DNA of 36,674 nucleotides from an uncultured Collinsella sp. (GTDB taxonomy: Bacteria; Actinomycetota; Coriobacteriia; Coriobacteriales; Coriobacteriaceae): assembly GCA_902465015.1 (NCBI GenBank), contig CABQLK010000017.1:1-36674 (forward strand), written 5' to 3'. Position 1 is the stretch's first letter, and each line of letters opens with the position of its first letter. This document shows, in pieces, positions 22,197 to 31,054 of the stretch. The position numbers were made by a program, and so were the translations under genes. A model generated the notes under the pieces. The model was given only the letters and a program-made list of their open reading frames with translations, was not told the origin of the DNA and ran no database searches.

Positions 22197-24773
22197 ATGT
22201 GCGATTGCACAGATCATAAGGACGAGATCCCTGTCTACGACGCGCAGGCCATTGAGTCCCGGTGGATGAAGGCCTGGGAGGACTCCAACCTCTTTGCCGT
22301 CGACACCGACGACAGCAAGCCCAAGAAGTACGTGCTCGAGATGTTCCCGTATCCGTCGGGCGACCTGCACATGGGCCACGCGCGCAACTACACTATCGGC
22401 GATGCCATGGCCCGTCAGGCCCGCATGCGTGGCTACGACGTGCTGCATCCCATCGGCTTTGACGCTTTTGGCCTGCCCGCCGAGAACGCCGCCATCAAGC
22501 ACAACACGCAGGCTGCCGCCTGGACGTATAAGAACATGGACCAGGCGCTCGCCACGATGAAGCGCATGGGCTTCTCCTACGATCTGGATCGCATGGTCAA
22601 GACCTGCAGCCCCGACTACTACCGCTGGGGCCAGTGGATCTTTGAGAAGATGTGGGAAAAGGGCCTGGTCTACCGTAAGAAGAACCCGGTCAACTGGTGC
22701 CCCACCTGCAAGACCGTTCTGGCTAACGAGCAGGTTACCGAGGGTAAGTGCTGGCGCTGCGGCACCGAGCCCGAGAAGCGCGACCTGGAGCAGTGGTACT
22801 ACAAGATTACCGAGTACTCCCAGGAGCTGCTCGACGATCTGGAGAAGCTCCCCGGCTGGCCTGAGCGCGTCAAGCAGATGCAGGCCAACTGGATCGGTCG
22901 CTCTGAGGGCGCCGAGGTCGACTTTACCCTGTGCGACCAGGATGGCGAGCCCATCGAGGGCGACGAGGGCAAGATCACCGTTTTCACCACGCGTGCCGAT
23001 ACGCTCTTTGGCGTTTCCTTCTTTGTCCTGGCTCCCGAGTACGCCGGCTTGCACGAGCTCGTCGAGGGCACGGAGTACGAGGAGGCCGTCACCAAGATCG
23101 TCGAGGACTCCAAGCATATCTCTGCCGTCGAGCGTGCCCAGGGCACCCTCGAGAAGCACGGTGCCTTCACGGGCCGCTATGTGGTAAACCCCGTCAACGG
23201 CGAGAAGGTCCCCGTGTGGGTTGCCGATTATGTCGTTGCCGACTACGGTACCGGTGCCGTCATGGCCGTTCCCTGCGGCGACCAGCGCGACTTTGAGTTT
23301 GCCCGTAAGTACGACCTGCCGATCGTGCCGATCATCCTGGACGATGACGATCGCGCTGCCGTCGAGGCCAGCGGCGAGACCATCGATACCTTCCATGCCG
23401 AGACCGTCGACTGGGATTGCGCCCACGCTGCCGAGGGCACGCTCGTCCAGTCCGGGAAGTACACCGGCATGCGCGGCGGTAAGCACTCCGAGGGCGAGGC
23501 TGCGATCGTGGCCGACCTCGAGGCCATGGGCTGCGGTCGTCGCAAGGTCGAGTTCCGTCTCCGCGACTGGCTCATTTCCCGCCAGCGCTATTGGGGCAAC
23601 CCCATCCCGGCCATCCACTGCGAGCACTGCGGCATCGTGCCCGTGCCCGAGGATCAGCTGCCGGTGACGCTGCCCGAGAACCTGGACCTTGGCGCCGGCG
23701 AAACCCTTGCTGAGTGCAAGGAGTTCTACGAGACCACCTGCCCGGTCTGCGGCCGCCCGGCCAAGCGCGAGACCGATACCATGGACACCTTCACCTGCTC
23801 CAGCTGGTATTACCTGCGCTATACCGATCCGCACAACACCGAGCTGCCCTTCTCACGCGAGGCCGCCGACCGTTGGATGCCCGTCGATAACTACATCGGC
23901 GGCATCGAGCACGCCATTCTGCACCTGCTCTACAGCCGCTTCTTTACCAAGGCACTGCGCGACCTGGGCCTGCTGAGCGTGGACGAGCCCTTCACCAACC
24001 TGCTGTGCCAGGGCATGGTCAAGGACGAGAACGGCGACACCATGTCCAAGTCTAAGGGCAATGTCGTGCCCCCGAGCTCGGTCATCGAGCCCTACGGCGC
24101 CGACACCATGCGTTTGGCGATTCTGTTTATTGCCCCGCCCGAGAAGGACTTCGACTGGGATCCCAAGGCCGTTGAGGGCGCCAACCGCTTCATCAAGCGC
24201 GCCTGGCGTATCGTTTGGCAGCTCGTCCAGTCCGGCGACGCCAACGTGGCCTTCGACAAGTCCGCACTCGACGAGGTTGCGATGAAGCTCTATCGCGAGC
24301 GTCACCGCACCATCGCCAAGTGCACCGAGGACTTCGATCGCGGCCAGTTCAACACCGCCATCTCGGCCGTCATGGAGCTCGTCAACGCGGCGAGCGCCTA
24401 TCTCAACGCCACCGAGGGTACCGCCCGCGACAAGGCGCTGTGCTACGGCGTGGCTAAGGATATCGTGAGCGTCCTTGCCCCCATCTGCCCATTCTGGGCC
24501 GACGAGCTGTGGCACGAGGCCCTCGGCTGCGAGGGCAACGCCTACACCGCCGCCTGGCCCGAGTTCGACCTGGCCGAGTCCGTTGAGGACACGGTGCAGA
24601 TCGTGGTCCAGGTGCTCGGCAAGGTCCGCGGCCGCGTCGACGTTGCCCGCGATGCCTCCAACGAGGAGATGCAGGCTGCCGCCGAGGCCGCCGTTGCCAA
24701 GTGGCTCGAGGGCAAGACGGTCGTCAAGGCCATCTGCGTGCCCGGCAAGCTGGTCAACTTGGTGGTCAAGTAA
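22197..24773 (+). CDS. leuS: Leucyl-tRNA synthetase
   Basis: The 858-residue class I synthetase charges tRNA-Leu with leucine. ATG 22197 follows AAAGGAGCTGAT; a frame open further upstream only crosses the hairpin. The catalytic signature HMGH is at 58-61 and the KMSKS loop reads TMSKS at 615-619. An inserted CP1 editing domain (about 230-430, including the GTGAVMAVP motif) removes mischarged residues. Zinc-binding cysteines occur in CPTCKTVLANEQ...CWRCG. The C-terminal domain ends with VRGRVDVARDA and a KLVNLVVK tail. Length and order are normal for bacterial LeuRS. Confidence 0.97.
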   Translation: MCDCTDHKDEIPVYDAQAIESRWMKAWEDSNLFAVDTDDSKPKKYVLEMFPYPSGDLHMGHARNYTIGDAMARQARMRGYDVLHPIGFDAFGLPAENAAIKHNTQAAAWTYKNMDQALATMKRMGFSYDLDRMVKTCSPDYYRWGQWIFEKMWEKGLVYRKKNPVNWCPTCKTVLANEQVTEGKCWRCGTEPEKRDLEQWYYKITEYSQELLDDLEKLPGWPERVKQMQANWIGRSEGAEVDFTLCDQDGEPIEGDEGKITVFTTRADTLFGVSFFVLAPEYAGLHELVEGTEYEEAVTKIVEDSKHISAVERAQGTLEKHGAFTGRYVVNPVNGEKVPVWVADYVVADYGTGAVMAVPCGDQRDFEFARKYDLPIVPIILDDDDRAAVEASGETIDTFHAETVDWDCAHAAEGTLVQSGKYTGMRGGKHSEGEAAIVADLEAMGCGRRKVEFRLRDWLISRQRYWGNPIPAIHCEHCGIVPVPEDQLPVTLPENLDLGAGETLAECKEFYETTCPVCGRPAKRETDTMDTFTCSSWYYLRYTDPHNTELPFSREAADRWMPVDNYIGGIEHAILHLLYSRFFTKALRDLGLLSVDEPFTNLLCQGMVKDENGDTMSKSKGNVVPPSSVIEPYGADTMRLAILFIAPPEKDFDWDPKAVEGANRFIKRAWRIVWQLVQSGDANVAFDKSALDEVAMKLYRERHRTIAKCTEDFDRGQFNTAISAVMELVNAASAYLNATEGTARDKALCYGVAKDIVSVLAPICPFWADELWHEALGCEGNAYTAAWPEFDLAESVEDTVQIVVQVLGKVRGRVDVARDASNEEMQAAAEAAVAKWLEGKTVVKAICVPGKLVNLVVK

Positions 24774-24802
24774 GCGCTGCGCGCTTAGCTGACGCATAAA
24801 AG

Positions 24803-24837
24803 ACGAGGGGCGATCCGATTGGGTCGTCCCTCGTTTT
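24803..24837 (+). terminator. Terminator of leuS
   Basis: ACGAGGGGCGATCC (24803-24816) pairs with GGGTCGTCCCTCGT (24821-24834) through two G-U pairs, with a GATT loop and a TTTT tail at 24834-24837. It begins 30 bp after the leuS stop codon. Confidence 0.88.
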
Positions 24838-24924
24838 GCATGTACCTGCCCAGGTGCCTTCGGTCAATTGTCCTATTCTTATGGAGAAGCTGTGCGCACG
24901 CTGACCTGCAGGTTCGTACTGTGC

Positions 24925-24953
24925 TTGCACGTTTCCGCAGCTATTGGTATAGT
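24925..24953 (+). promoter_or_regulatory. Promoter of the rimP-nusA-infB operon
   Basis: TTGCAC (24925-24930) and TATAGT (24948-24953) are 17 bp apart, an almost ideal sigma-70 (RpoD) promoter. Transcription would start near 24960, giving a leader of about 70 nt that includes a terminator-like hairpin. Confidence 0.82.
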
Positions 24954-24978
24954 TTGCTTGCAAATGAAGTTGTAATTG

Positions 24979-25011
24979 AAAGAAGTGGGGTTTCGGCCCC
25001 GCTTCTTTTTT
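24979..25011 (+). terminator. Leader attenuator hairpin upstream of rimP
   Basis: AAAGAAGTGGGG (24979-24990) pairs with CCCCGCTTCTTT (24997-25008), with one G-U pair and a TTTCGG loop, directly followed by a T tract (25006-25011). It lies between the promoter and the rimP start. This is the form of an intrinsic terminator, so expression of the operon could be attenuated, for instance by NusA itself. Confidence 0.75.
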
Positions 25012-25031
25012 GTATGGATGGAGGTGCCGCA

Positions 25032-25526
25032 ATGGTCAAGACCAAGACCGAGCAGGCGATCATCGACGCGCTCGAGGCCGTCGCTCCCCAGCACGATGTC
25101 GACATCGTCGACGTCGAGCTCGTGGGTGCCACCAAGGCCCCCTGCGTGCGCGTGCGTATCGAGGGTGCCGAGGGTCAGAGCCTTTCGCTCAACGACGTCA
25201 CGGCCAACACCAAGTGGGTCGGCGATGTGATTGAGGAGCTCGACCCCATCTCTTCGAGCTATACGCTCGAGGTGTCGAGCCCGGGTATGGCGCGCCCGCT
25301 GCGCCGCCCGTGCGACTTTGCCCGCTTTGTGGGCGAGAACTGCGAGCTCACCTCCACCGCCACCGAGGGCCGTCGCAAGTACGCCGGCAAGATTGCCGCC
25401 GCCACCGAGACGAACGTGACCCTCGAACTCGAGGACGGCGAGTCCGTCACCCTCGATTTCTCTGATGTTAAAAAGTGCAAGTTGAAGCCCACCTACGACT
25501 TCAAGCCCGCGAAGGAAGGAAAGTAA
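25032..25526 (+). CDS. rimP: Ribosome maturation factor RimP
   Basis: The 164-residue protein is needed for 30S subunit maturation. ATG 25032 has GGAGGTGCC upstream (GGAGG at 25020); an ATG at 25014 is in frame but lacks an RBS. The N-terminal domain contains VDIVDVELVGATKAPCVRVRIEG, then SLNDVTANTKWVGDVIEE. YTLEVSSPGMARPLRRP is the RimP signature, followed by an SH3-like C-terminal domain. It is the first gene of the conserved rimP-nusA-infB operon and is one base upstream of nusA. Confidence 0.93.
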   Translation: MVKTKTEQAIIDALEAVAPQHDVDIVDVELVGATKAPCVRVRIEGAEGQSLSLNDVTANTKWVGDVIEELDPISSSYTLEVSSPGMARPLRRPCDFARFVGENCELTSTATEGRRKYAGKIAAATETNVTLELEDGESVTLDFSDVKKCKLKPTYDFKPAKEGK

Positions 25527-25527
25527 G

Positions 25528-26775
25528 ATGGCAGCATCCGACATGATGTCCGCCCTGATGGAGCTTTGCCAGGAGAAGCACATCGACCAGCTCTACCTGA
25601 TCGACCGCCTGGAGCAGTCGCTCGCCAAGAGCTATGCCGAGATCCTGCATCTTGAGTGGGGCGCCAAGGTGACCATCGACCGCACCACCGGCAAGATCTA
25701 CGTCTACCGCCTGGAGCCGATCGACGATTCCATGGACGAGGAGGGCAACTTCACCGAGTTCGAGGAGATCGACGTCACCCCCAAGAACACGAGCCGCATC
25801 GCTGCCCAGCACGCCAAGGCTGAAATCAACGCCATCGTGCGTAACTCCGCCCGTGAGCAGATCTACGAGGAGTTCTCCGGCCGCATCGGTGACCTCATCA
25901 GCGGTACCGTGCTGCAGTCCACGCCCGACTTCACGATCGTCAAGATCCGCGAGGGCGTCGAGGCCGAGCTGCCGCACTTCGACCAGCGCCGTTACGAGAA
26001 CGAGCGCAACGAGCGTCCGATGGGCGAGCGCTACCTGCACAACCAGCACATCAAGGCCGTGATCATCGACGTTCGCGACCCCAACTCCAACCTGCAGCCG
26101 GTTCGTGGCGAGCACAGCCGTCCGCCGATCGTCATCTCCCGCACCCACCCCGAGCTTATGCGTCGTCTGTTTGAGCAGGAGGTGCCCGAGATCTATGAGG
26201 GCACCGTCCAGATCAAGTCGATCGCCCGCGAGCCCGGCCAGCGCTCCAAGGTCGCCGTCCACTCGCTCGACGACCGCCTGGATCCCGTGGGCGCCTGCGT
26301 CGGCCCCAAGGGCAGCCGCGTCCGCGCCGTCGTGGGCGAGCTCCGCGGTGAGCGCGTCGACGTCATCCTGTGGGATGCCGATCCGGCCGTCTACGTCGCC
26401 AACGCCCTGTCGCCCGCCAAGGTCACCCGCGTCCTCATCGACGAGGAGAAGGCCTACGCCGGCGTCATCGTGCCTGACGACCAGCTTTCGCTCGCCATCG
26501 GCAAGGAGGGCCAGAACGCCCGCCTCGCCGCTCGCCTGACCGGCTGGCACATCGACATCAAGTCCGAGACCCTTGCCGCCGACATCCTCAAGAACGTCCC
26601 CGTTCACGAGGAGCCCGCCGCCGACCTGATCGGTGACGAGGAGGACGACGACGTCCGTCGCTGCGAGTACGTGTCCGAGGACGGCGTTCAGTGCCGCAAC
26701 CAGGCCCGCCCCGGCTCCCGTTTCTGCGGTGTCCACGACACCGACGCCTTCGATGATGCGGAGGACCTGATCTAG
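25528..26775 (+). CDS. nusA: Transcription termination/antitermination factor NusA, with extra Cys/His tail
   Basis: The 415-residue protein starts at ATG 25528 behind GGAAGGAAAG. Its order is N-terminal RNA-polymerase-binding domain (1 to about 125), S1 domain (about 126-200), KH1 with CVGPKGSRVRAVVGEL, and KH2 with LAIGKEGQNARLAARLTGW. Two acidic repeats of proteobacterial NusA are absent. Instead the last 40 residues carry C379, C389, C400 and H403 in a CEYVSEDGVQC-RNQARPGSRFCGVH arrangement, resembling a small zinc-binding knuckle, before an acidic end. NusA affects pausing and termination, and in other bacteria can repress its own operon. Confidence 0.95.
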   Translation: MAASDMMSALMELCQEKHIDQLYLIDRLEQSLAKSYAEILHLEWGAKVTIDRTTGKIYVYRLEPIDDSMDEEGNFTEFEEIDVTPKNTSRIAAQHAKAEINAIVRNSAREQIYEEFSGRIGDLISGTVLQSTPDFTIVKIREGVEAELPHFDQRRYENERNERPMGERYLHNQHIKAVIIDVRDPNSNLQPVRGEHSRPPIVISRTHPELMRRLFEQEVPEIYEGTVQIKSIAREPGQRSKVAVHSLDDRLDPVGACVGPKGSRVRAVVGELRGERVDVILWDADPAVYVANALSPAKVTRVLIDEEKAYAGVIVPDDQLSLAIGKEGQNARLAARLTGWHIDIKSETLAADILKNVPVHEEPAADLIGDEEDDDVRRCEYVSEDGVQCRNQARPGSRFCGVHDTDAFDDAEDLI

Positions 26776-26831
26776 CGCGCGGTCGCGTCGGGCGGGTCCC
26801 GGCGCATCTCCCACGCTCGTTCAGTCTCTAG

Positions 26832-26846
26832 GCACCCAAGGTGCCA
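26832..26846 (+). other. Small hairpin upstream of the infB RBS
   Basis: GGCACC (26832-26837), CAA loop and GGTGCC (26841-26846) form a perfect 6-bp hairpin just before the AGGGTAGGTG ribosome-binding region. The rest of the 91-bp nusA-infB gap shows no gene; a ylxR gene, common at this place in other bacteria, is absent. Confidence 0.4.
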
Positions 26847-26866
26847 GAAAGGGTAGGTGAAGTCAT

Positions 26867-29581
26867 ATGGCAAAAGTCCGTGTGTCCACCCTGGCCAAAG
26901 AGTTCGGCATGACCTCCAAGGAACTGATGGGTCACCTCGCCGAAATGAAGATTCCCGCTAAGTCCGCTTCCTCCGCCCTGGAGGACGCTTATGTCGCTAT
27001 GGTCCGCAAGCAGCTCGCCTCGGTGATCGAGGCCCGCGCTCAGGAAGTCGAGGCCGCTAAGCAGGCCGAGGAGCAGGCGGCTGCCGCCGAGGAGGCTGCA
27101 CGCGCCGCCGAGGCCGAGCGCGAGCGCATCGCCGCCGAGAAGGCACGCGAGGAGGAGCGCCGCCAGTTTGCCGCAGCCCAGGCTGCCGAGGAGGCCGCCC
27201 GCGCCGAGGCCGAGGCCAAGAAGAAAGCCGAGCAGGAGCGCCTCGCCCGCGAGAAGGAGGAGGCTGCCCGCGAGGCCCAGCGCCGTGCCGTTCCCGCTTC
27301 CGACTCCGGTTCGCGCTTCCGTTCGCTGCTCGACCAGATCGCCGCACAGGAGACCGTGCTCAAGGAGAAGAAGGACGCCGAGGACAAGGCCAAGGCCGAG
27401 CGCGCCGCCGAGCGCGGCAACCGTCGTGGCGGTAACAACGACCGCCGCGGTGGCCGTCGTAACGATCGCAACGCTTCCGACAACAACTCCGAGCGCAACG
27501 CCTCCGAGAGCCGTCCGCACAGCCATCGCACCAACGCCAGCAACAACGTCGCTGCTGGCATGGACTTCCCCAACCCCGATAAGCAGGGCAAGGGCAAGAA
27601 GCGCAAGGGCGGTCACAACAACGAAGAGGACCACTACAGCCGCATGGCTCGCGAGGCCGAGGAGTACAGCCGCGAGAAGGTGCTCGAGGAGGCTCGTGCT
27701 GCCGTCGAGGAGGCCTCTCGCGAGTCCACCGGTCGCCGCAAGAAGCGCAAGGAGAAGCGCGAGCGCGAGGCTGCCAAGGCTCAGGAGGATCGCAAGATAG
27801 AGGAGGCGCTGGCCCAGGGCGTGAACCCCGAGGACCTCGACGCCATCAAGGTCTCCCAGGGCGTTACTGTCCAGGAGCTTGCCGAGGCGCTCGACGTTCC
27901 GGCCAACGACATCATCAAGCGCCTGTTCCTGCTGGGTACGCCGCTCACCATGACGCAGTCCATGTCCGACGACCTCGTTGAGCTCGTTGCCGACGACCTG
28001 GGCCGTCAGATCAAGATCATCACCCCCGAGGAGGAGAACACCTTCTCGTTCTATGACGATCCCGCCGACCTTAAGCCGCGCGCCCCGGTCGTCACCGTCA
28101 TGGGCCACGTCGACCACGGCAAGACGTCGCTGCTCGACGCCATCCGTCACACCGGCGTTGCTGCCGGCGAGGCGGGCGGCATTACGCAGGCCATCGGCGC
28201 TTCGCAGGTCATGATCAACGACCGCAAGATCACCTTTATCGATACCCCGGGTCACGCCACCTTTACGGCTATGCGTGCCCGTGGCGCCAAGGTGACCGAC
28301 ATCGTCATCCTGATCGTCGCCGCTGACGACGGCGTCATGCCCCAGACGGTCGAGTCGATCAACCACGCCAAGGCCGCCGGCGTACCCATCGTCGTCGCCG
28401 TCAACAAGATCGATAAGCCGGGCGCCAACCCCGACCGTGTGCGTCAGGAGCTCACCGAGTACGGAGTCATCCCCGAGGAGTGGGGCGGACAGAACATGTT
28501 CGTCAACATCTCGGCCAAGCAGAAGATCGGTATCGACGAACTTCTGGAGACCGTGCTGCTCCAGGCCGACGTACTCGAGCTCAAGGCCAACCCGGACACC
28601 TTTGCCTCGGGCAACGTCCTCGAGGCCAAGCTCGACAAGGGCCGCGGATCGGTCGCTACCGTGCTCGTGACCCGCGGTACCCTGCACGTGGGCGATACGC
28701 TGGTCGCCGGCCTTACCTACGGCCGCGTCCGCGCCATGCTCGACCCCAAGGGCCGCGCCGTCACCGAGGCCGGTCCCTCCGACGCTGTCGAGATTTTGGG
28801 CCTGCAGTCCGTGCCCAACGCCGGTGACGAGTTCCGCGTGTTCGAGGACGAGCGCGAGGCACGCGCCCTGGCCGATGAACGTTCGCTCAAGGCCCGTATC
28901 GAGGAGCAGAGCCGCGTCAAGCACGTCACGCTCGAGAACCTCTTCGAGACCATCGCCGACGCCGAGGTCAAGGAGCTCAACCTGATCATCAAGGCCGACG
29001 TCCAGGGTTCCATCGAGGCTCTTCAGGACTCGCTCGACAAGATGGATCAGTCCGAGGTCCGCATCAACACGATCCACTCCGCTGTCGGTGCCATCAACGA
29101 GACCGACGTCGTCCTGGCCGACGCCTCCAACGCCATCATCATCGGCTTTGGCGTCCGTCCCGACGGTAAGGCCCGCTCCGCCGCCGAGCGCGAGGGCGTC
29201 GAGATCCGTTGCTACGACGTCATCTACAAGTGCCTCGAGGAGCTCGACGCCGCCCGTATCGGCATGCTCAAGCCCACCGAGGTCGAGGTCGCCACGGGTA
29301 CCGCGACTGTCCTGGACACCTTCAAGGTGCCCAAAGTCGGTATCGCCGCCGGTGTCCGCGTCGAAGAGGGCGAGATCGCCGCGACCGATTCCGTGCGTCT
29401 GGTGCGCGACGGCATCGTGGTCTTCAACGGCAAGATCGCCTCGATGCGCCACTACAAGGACGAGGCCAAGAGCCTCAAGAGCGGTTCCGAAGGCGGCATT
29501 GGTCTGGAGAACTTCCAGGACATCAAGCCCGGCGACCAGATCGAGGGTTACCGCATCGACCAGGTTGCCCGTACCGAGTAG
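26867..29581 (+). CDS. infB: Translation initiation factor IF-2
   Basis: The 904-residue GTPase places fMet-tRNA on the 30S subunit. It starts at ATG 26867 with AGGGTAGGTG upstream. An IF2_N domain (1-50) is followed by an Ala/Glu/Arg-rich linker (about 55-300) with runs of alternating acidic and basic residues and an RGG/NDRRG-type patch near 185-205. A second IF2_N domain (about 325-380) precedes the G domain. The P-loop GHVDHGKT is at 413-420, with IDTPGHATFTAMRARG and VVAVNKIDKPG as switch and NKxD motifs. Beta-barrel and C-terminal fMet-binding domains complete it. The length is usual for actinobacterial IF-2. Confidence 0.97.
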   Translation: MAKVRVSTLAKEFGMTSKELMGHLAEMKIPAKSASSALEDAYVAMVRKQLASVIEARAQEVEAAKQAEEQAAAAEEAARAAEAERERIAAEKAREEERRQFAAAQAAEEAARAEAEAKKKAEQERLAREKEEAAREAQRRAVPASDSGSRFRSLLDQIAAQETVLKEKKDAEDKAKAERAAERGNRRGGNNDRRGGRRNDRNASDNNSERNASESRPHSHRTNASNNVAAGMDFPNPDKQGKGKKRKGGHNNEEDHYSRMAREAEEYSREKVLEEARAAVEEASRESTGRRKKRKEKREREAAKAQEDRKIEEALAQGVNPEDLDAIKVSQGVTVQELAEALDVPANDIIKRLFLLGTPLTMTQSMSDDLVELVADDLGRQIKIITPEEENTFSFYDDPADLKPRAPVVTVMGHVDHGKTSLLDAIRHTGVAAGEAGGITQAIGASQVMINDRKITFIDTPGHATFTAMRARGAKVTDIVILIVAADDGVMPQTVESINHAKAAGVPIVVAVNKIDKPGANPDRVRQELTEYGVIPEEWGGQNMFVNISAKQKIGIDELLETVLLQADVLELKANPDTFASGNVLEAKLDKGRGSVATVLVTRGTLHVGDTLVAGLTYGRVRAMLDPKGRAVTEAGPSDAVEILGLQSVPNAGDEFRVFEDEREARALADERSLKARIEEQSRVKHVTLENLFETIADAEVKELNLIIKADVQGSIEALQDSLDKMDQSEVRINTIHSAVGAINETDVVLADASNAIIIGFGVRPDGKARSAAEREGVEIRCYDVIYKCLEELDAARIGMLKPTEVEVATGTATVLDTFKVPKVGIAAGVRVEEGEIAATDSVRLVRDGIVVFNGKIASMRHYKDEAKSLKSGSEGGIGLENFQDIKPGDQIEGYRIDQVARTE

Positions 29582-29592
29582 GGGGTAGCGCT

Positions 29593-30003
29593 ATGAAGCA
29601 AACGCAGGCAACCCGCCGTCTGGGCGAGCAGCTTCGCGAGAAGCTCGGTTATATCCTGCTCTTTGAGGTTTCCGATCCGCGTCTCGACCTGGTTACTTTG
29701 ACTGCGGTCGAGGTCGCGGTGGACCGTTCGTTCGCGCGTGTGTACGTGTCGTGCGATGCGAGCCGCTACGACGAGGTCATGGAGGCGCTCGCTAGCGCCA
29801 AGGGCCGTATTCGCAGCCTGTTGGCTCGCTCGCTCGATTGGCGTGTCACGCCCGAGCTCGATTTTCGCATCGATCGCTCGACCGATGAGGCCGAGCGCAT
29901 CACGCGTGCGCTGGAAAACGTTCCCGCCACGCTTGCGATCGAAAAGGACGAGGACGGCTATCCGATAGCGGATGCCGCCCAGGAGGCAGCTTTAGATGAC
30001 TAA
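29593..30003 (+). CDS. rbfA: 30S ribosome-binding factor RbfA
   Basis: The 136-residue protein aids late 30S maturation and cold adaptation by binding 16S rRNA. ATG 29593 lies 12 bp after infB with GGGGGTAG upstream; the frame is open far upstream but that is a shadow of infB. The KH-like fold shows KLGYILLFEVSDPRLDLVTLTAVEV, AKGRIRSLLARSLDWRVTPELDFRID and the family's FRxD motif. It ends in a short acidic tail and overlaps the next gene by 8 bp. Confidence 0.93.
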   Translation: MKQTQATRRLGEQLREKLGYILLFEVSDPRLDLVTLTAVEVAVDRSFARVYVSCDASRYDEVMEALASAKGRIRSLLARSLDWRVTPELDFRIDRSTDEAERITRALENVPATLAIEKDEDGYPIADAAQEAALDD

Positions 30004-31039
30004 TTCCGCCGACCTCGCCTCGTGCGAGTCTGCAGATATTCAGCGACGCATCCTCGAGCTCATCGAGGGTGCGTCCTCCATTGCGATTTCGGGACATACT
30101 TCTCCCGATGGCGATGCCTTGGGCTCCGTATTGGGTCTGGGCCTTTCGCTCATGAAGTTTTTCCCCAACAAGGACATTGCGCTGCTGCTGGCAGACGATG
30201 ACCCGGTTCCGCGCATCTACCGCTTTATGGAAGGCTCCGATCGCCTGGTGCCGGCATCTGCGTACGCCGGCAATCCTGACCTGTTCATCTCGGTGGACGT
30301 ACCGGTCGTCGAGCGCCTCAATAATTCCGCCGAGGTGCTTCGTCGCTCCAAGCATGTGGTGTGCTTCGATCATCATCCGGCGCGCGAGGAGTTTGCCGAG
30401 CTGAGCCTGAGGCGCGTCGATGCCGCGGCCTGCGCCATGATCATCGACCGCTTTTTGGACAATTGCGGCATTGTCGCACGTGATGGCGTTGCGACCTGCC
30501 TGCTGTGTGGCTTGGTTACCGATACCGGCCGTTTTCAGTACCAAAACGCCGATGCCGCCGCGTTCCATGCGGCCTCGCGCCTGGTGGCGCATGGTGCCGA
30601 TCCGGCGCGCGTTGCGCTCGAGGTCTACCAGAGCATGCGCGTTGAGTTTTTGCACCTCAAGTCCATTGTCATGGGTCGCATTAAGACGGTCGCGCATGGG
30701 CGCGTGGCGTATAGCTATGCCTACCAGAGCGACCTTGAGGCCTGCGGTGTCACCTCGGACGAGTGCGACGGCCTGGTCGATGTGGTGCGTTCGGTGATGG
30801 GCGTGGAGGTCTGCCTGTTCCTGAAGGGCATTGAGGGCGATACCAAGGTGCGTGGCAACCTGCGCTCCAAGGGCGACCTCGATGTGTCCGAGATTGCTGC
30901 CAACTTTGGCGGTGGCGGGCATCATGCCGCCGCCGGCTTTTCCAACAACGGAACAATTCGCGAGACGCTCGCCGTGGCACTTCCCATGCTGGCCGAGCTG
31001 GTGGGGGAGGATCCCGCTTCGGTGACCGTCGAGCTCTAA
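29996..31039 (+). CDS. DHH/DHHA1 family phosphoesterase, NrnA-like
   Basis: The 347-residue protein degrades short RNA oligos and, in relatives, pAp or cyclic-dinucleotide breakdown products. The DHH motifs are GHTSPDGDAL (H34, D38, D40), SVDVP, FDHHP (D125-H126-H127) and LVTDTGRFQY. The C-terminal DHHA1 motif is NFGGGGHHAAAGF. The ATG at 29996 sits inside the rbfA end with AGGAGG upstream, so the two are translationally coupled. The position between rbfA and truB is typical of nrnA in Gram-positive operons. Which substrate it prefers cannot be read from the sequence. Confidence 0.9.
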   Translation: MTNSADLASCESADIQRRILELIEGASSIAISGHTSPDGDALGSVLGLGLSLMKFFPNKDIALLLADDDPVPRIYRFMEGSDRLVPASAYAGNPDLFISVDVPVVERLNNSAEVLRRSKHVVCFDHHPAREEFAELSLRRVDAAACAMIIDRFLDNCGIVARDGVATCLLCGLVTDTGRFQYQNADAAAFHAASRLVAHGADPARVALEVYQSMRVEFLHLKSIVMGRIKTVAHGRVAYSYAYQSDLEACGVTSDECDGLVDVVRSVMGVEVCLFLKGIEGDTKVRGNLRSKGDLDVSEIAANFGGGGHHAAAGFSNNGTIRETLAVALPMLAELVGEDPASVTVEL

Positions 31040-31054
31040 CTTATTGGATGGTAC

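Noticed and set aside
26828..29452. 874-residue antisense open frame over infB
   Set aside because: A mirror of infB's GC-rich codon pattern, low-complexity Leu/Ala/Gly/Val-rich, no domain. Similar long antisense frames lie over nusA, leuS, guaB and the PTS gene and were dropped for the same reason.
29209..29592. Upstream extension of rbfA
   Set aside because: Shadow frame of infB; RbfA family start and RBS are at 29593.
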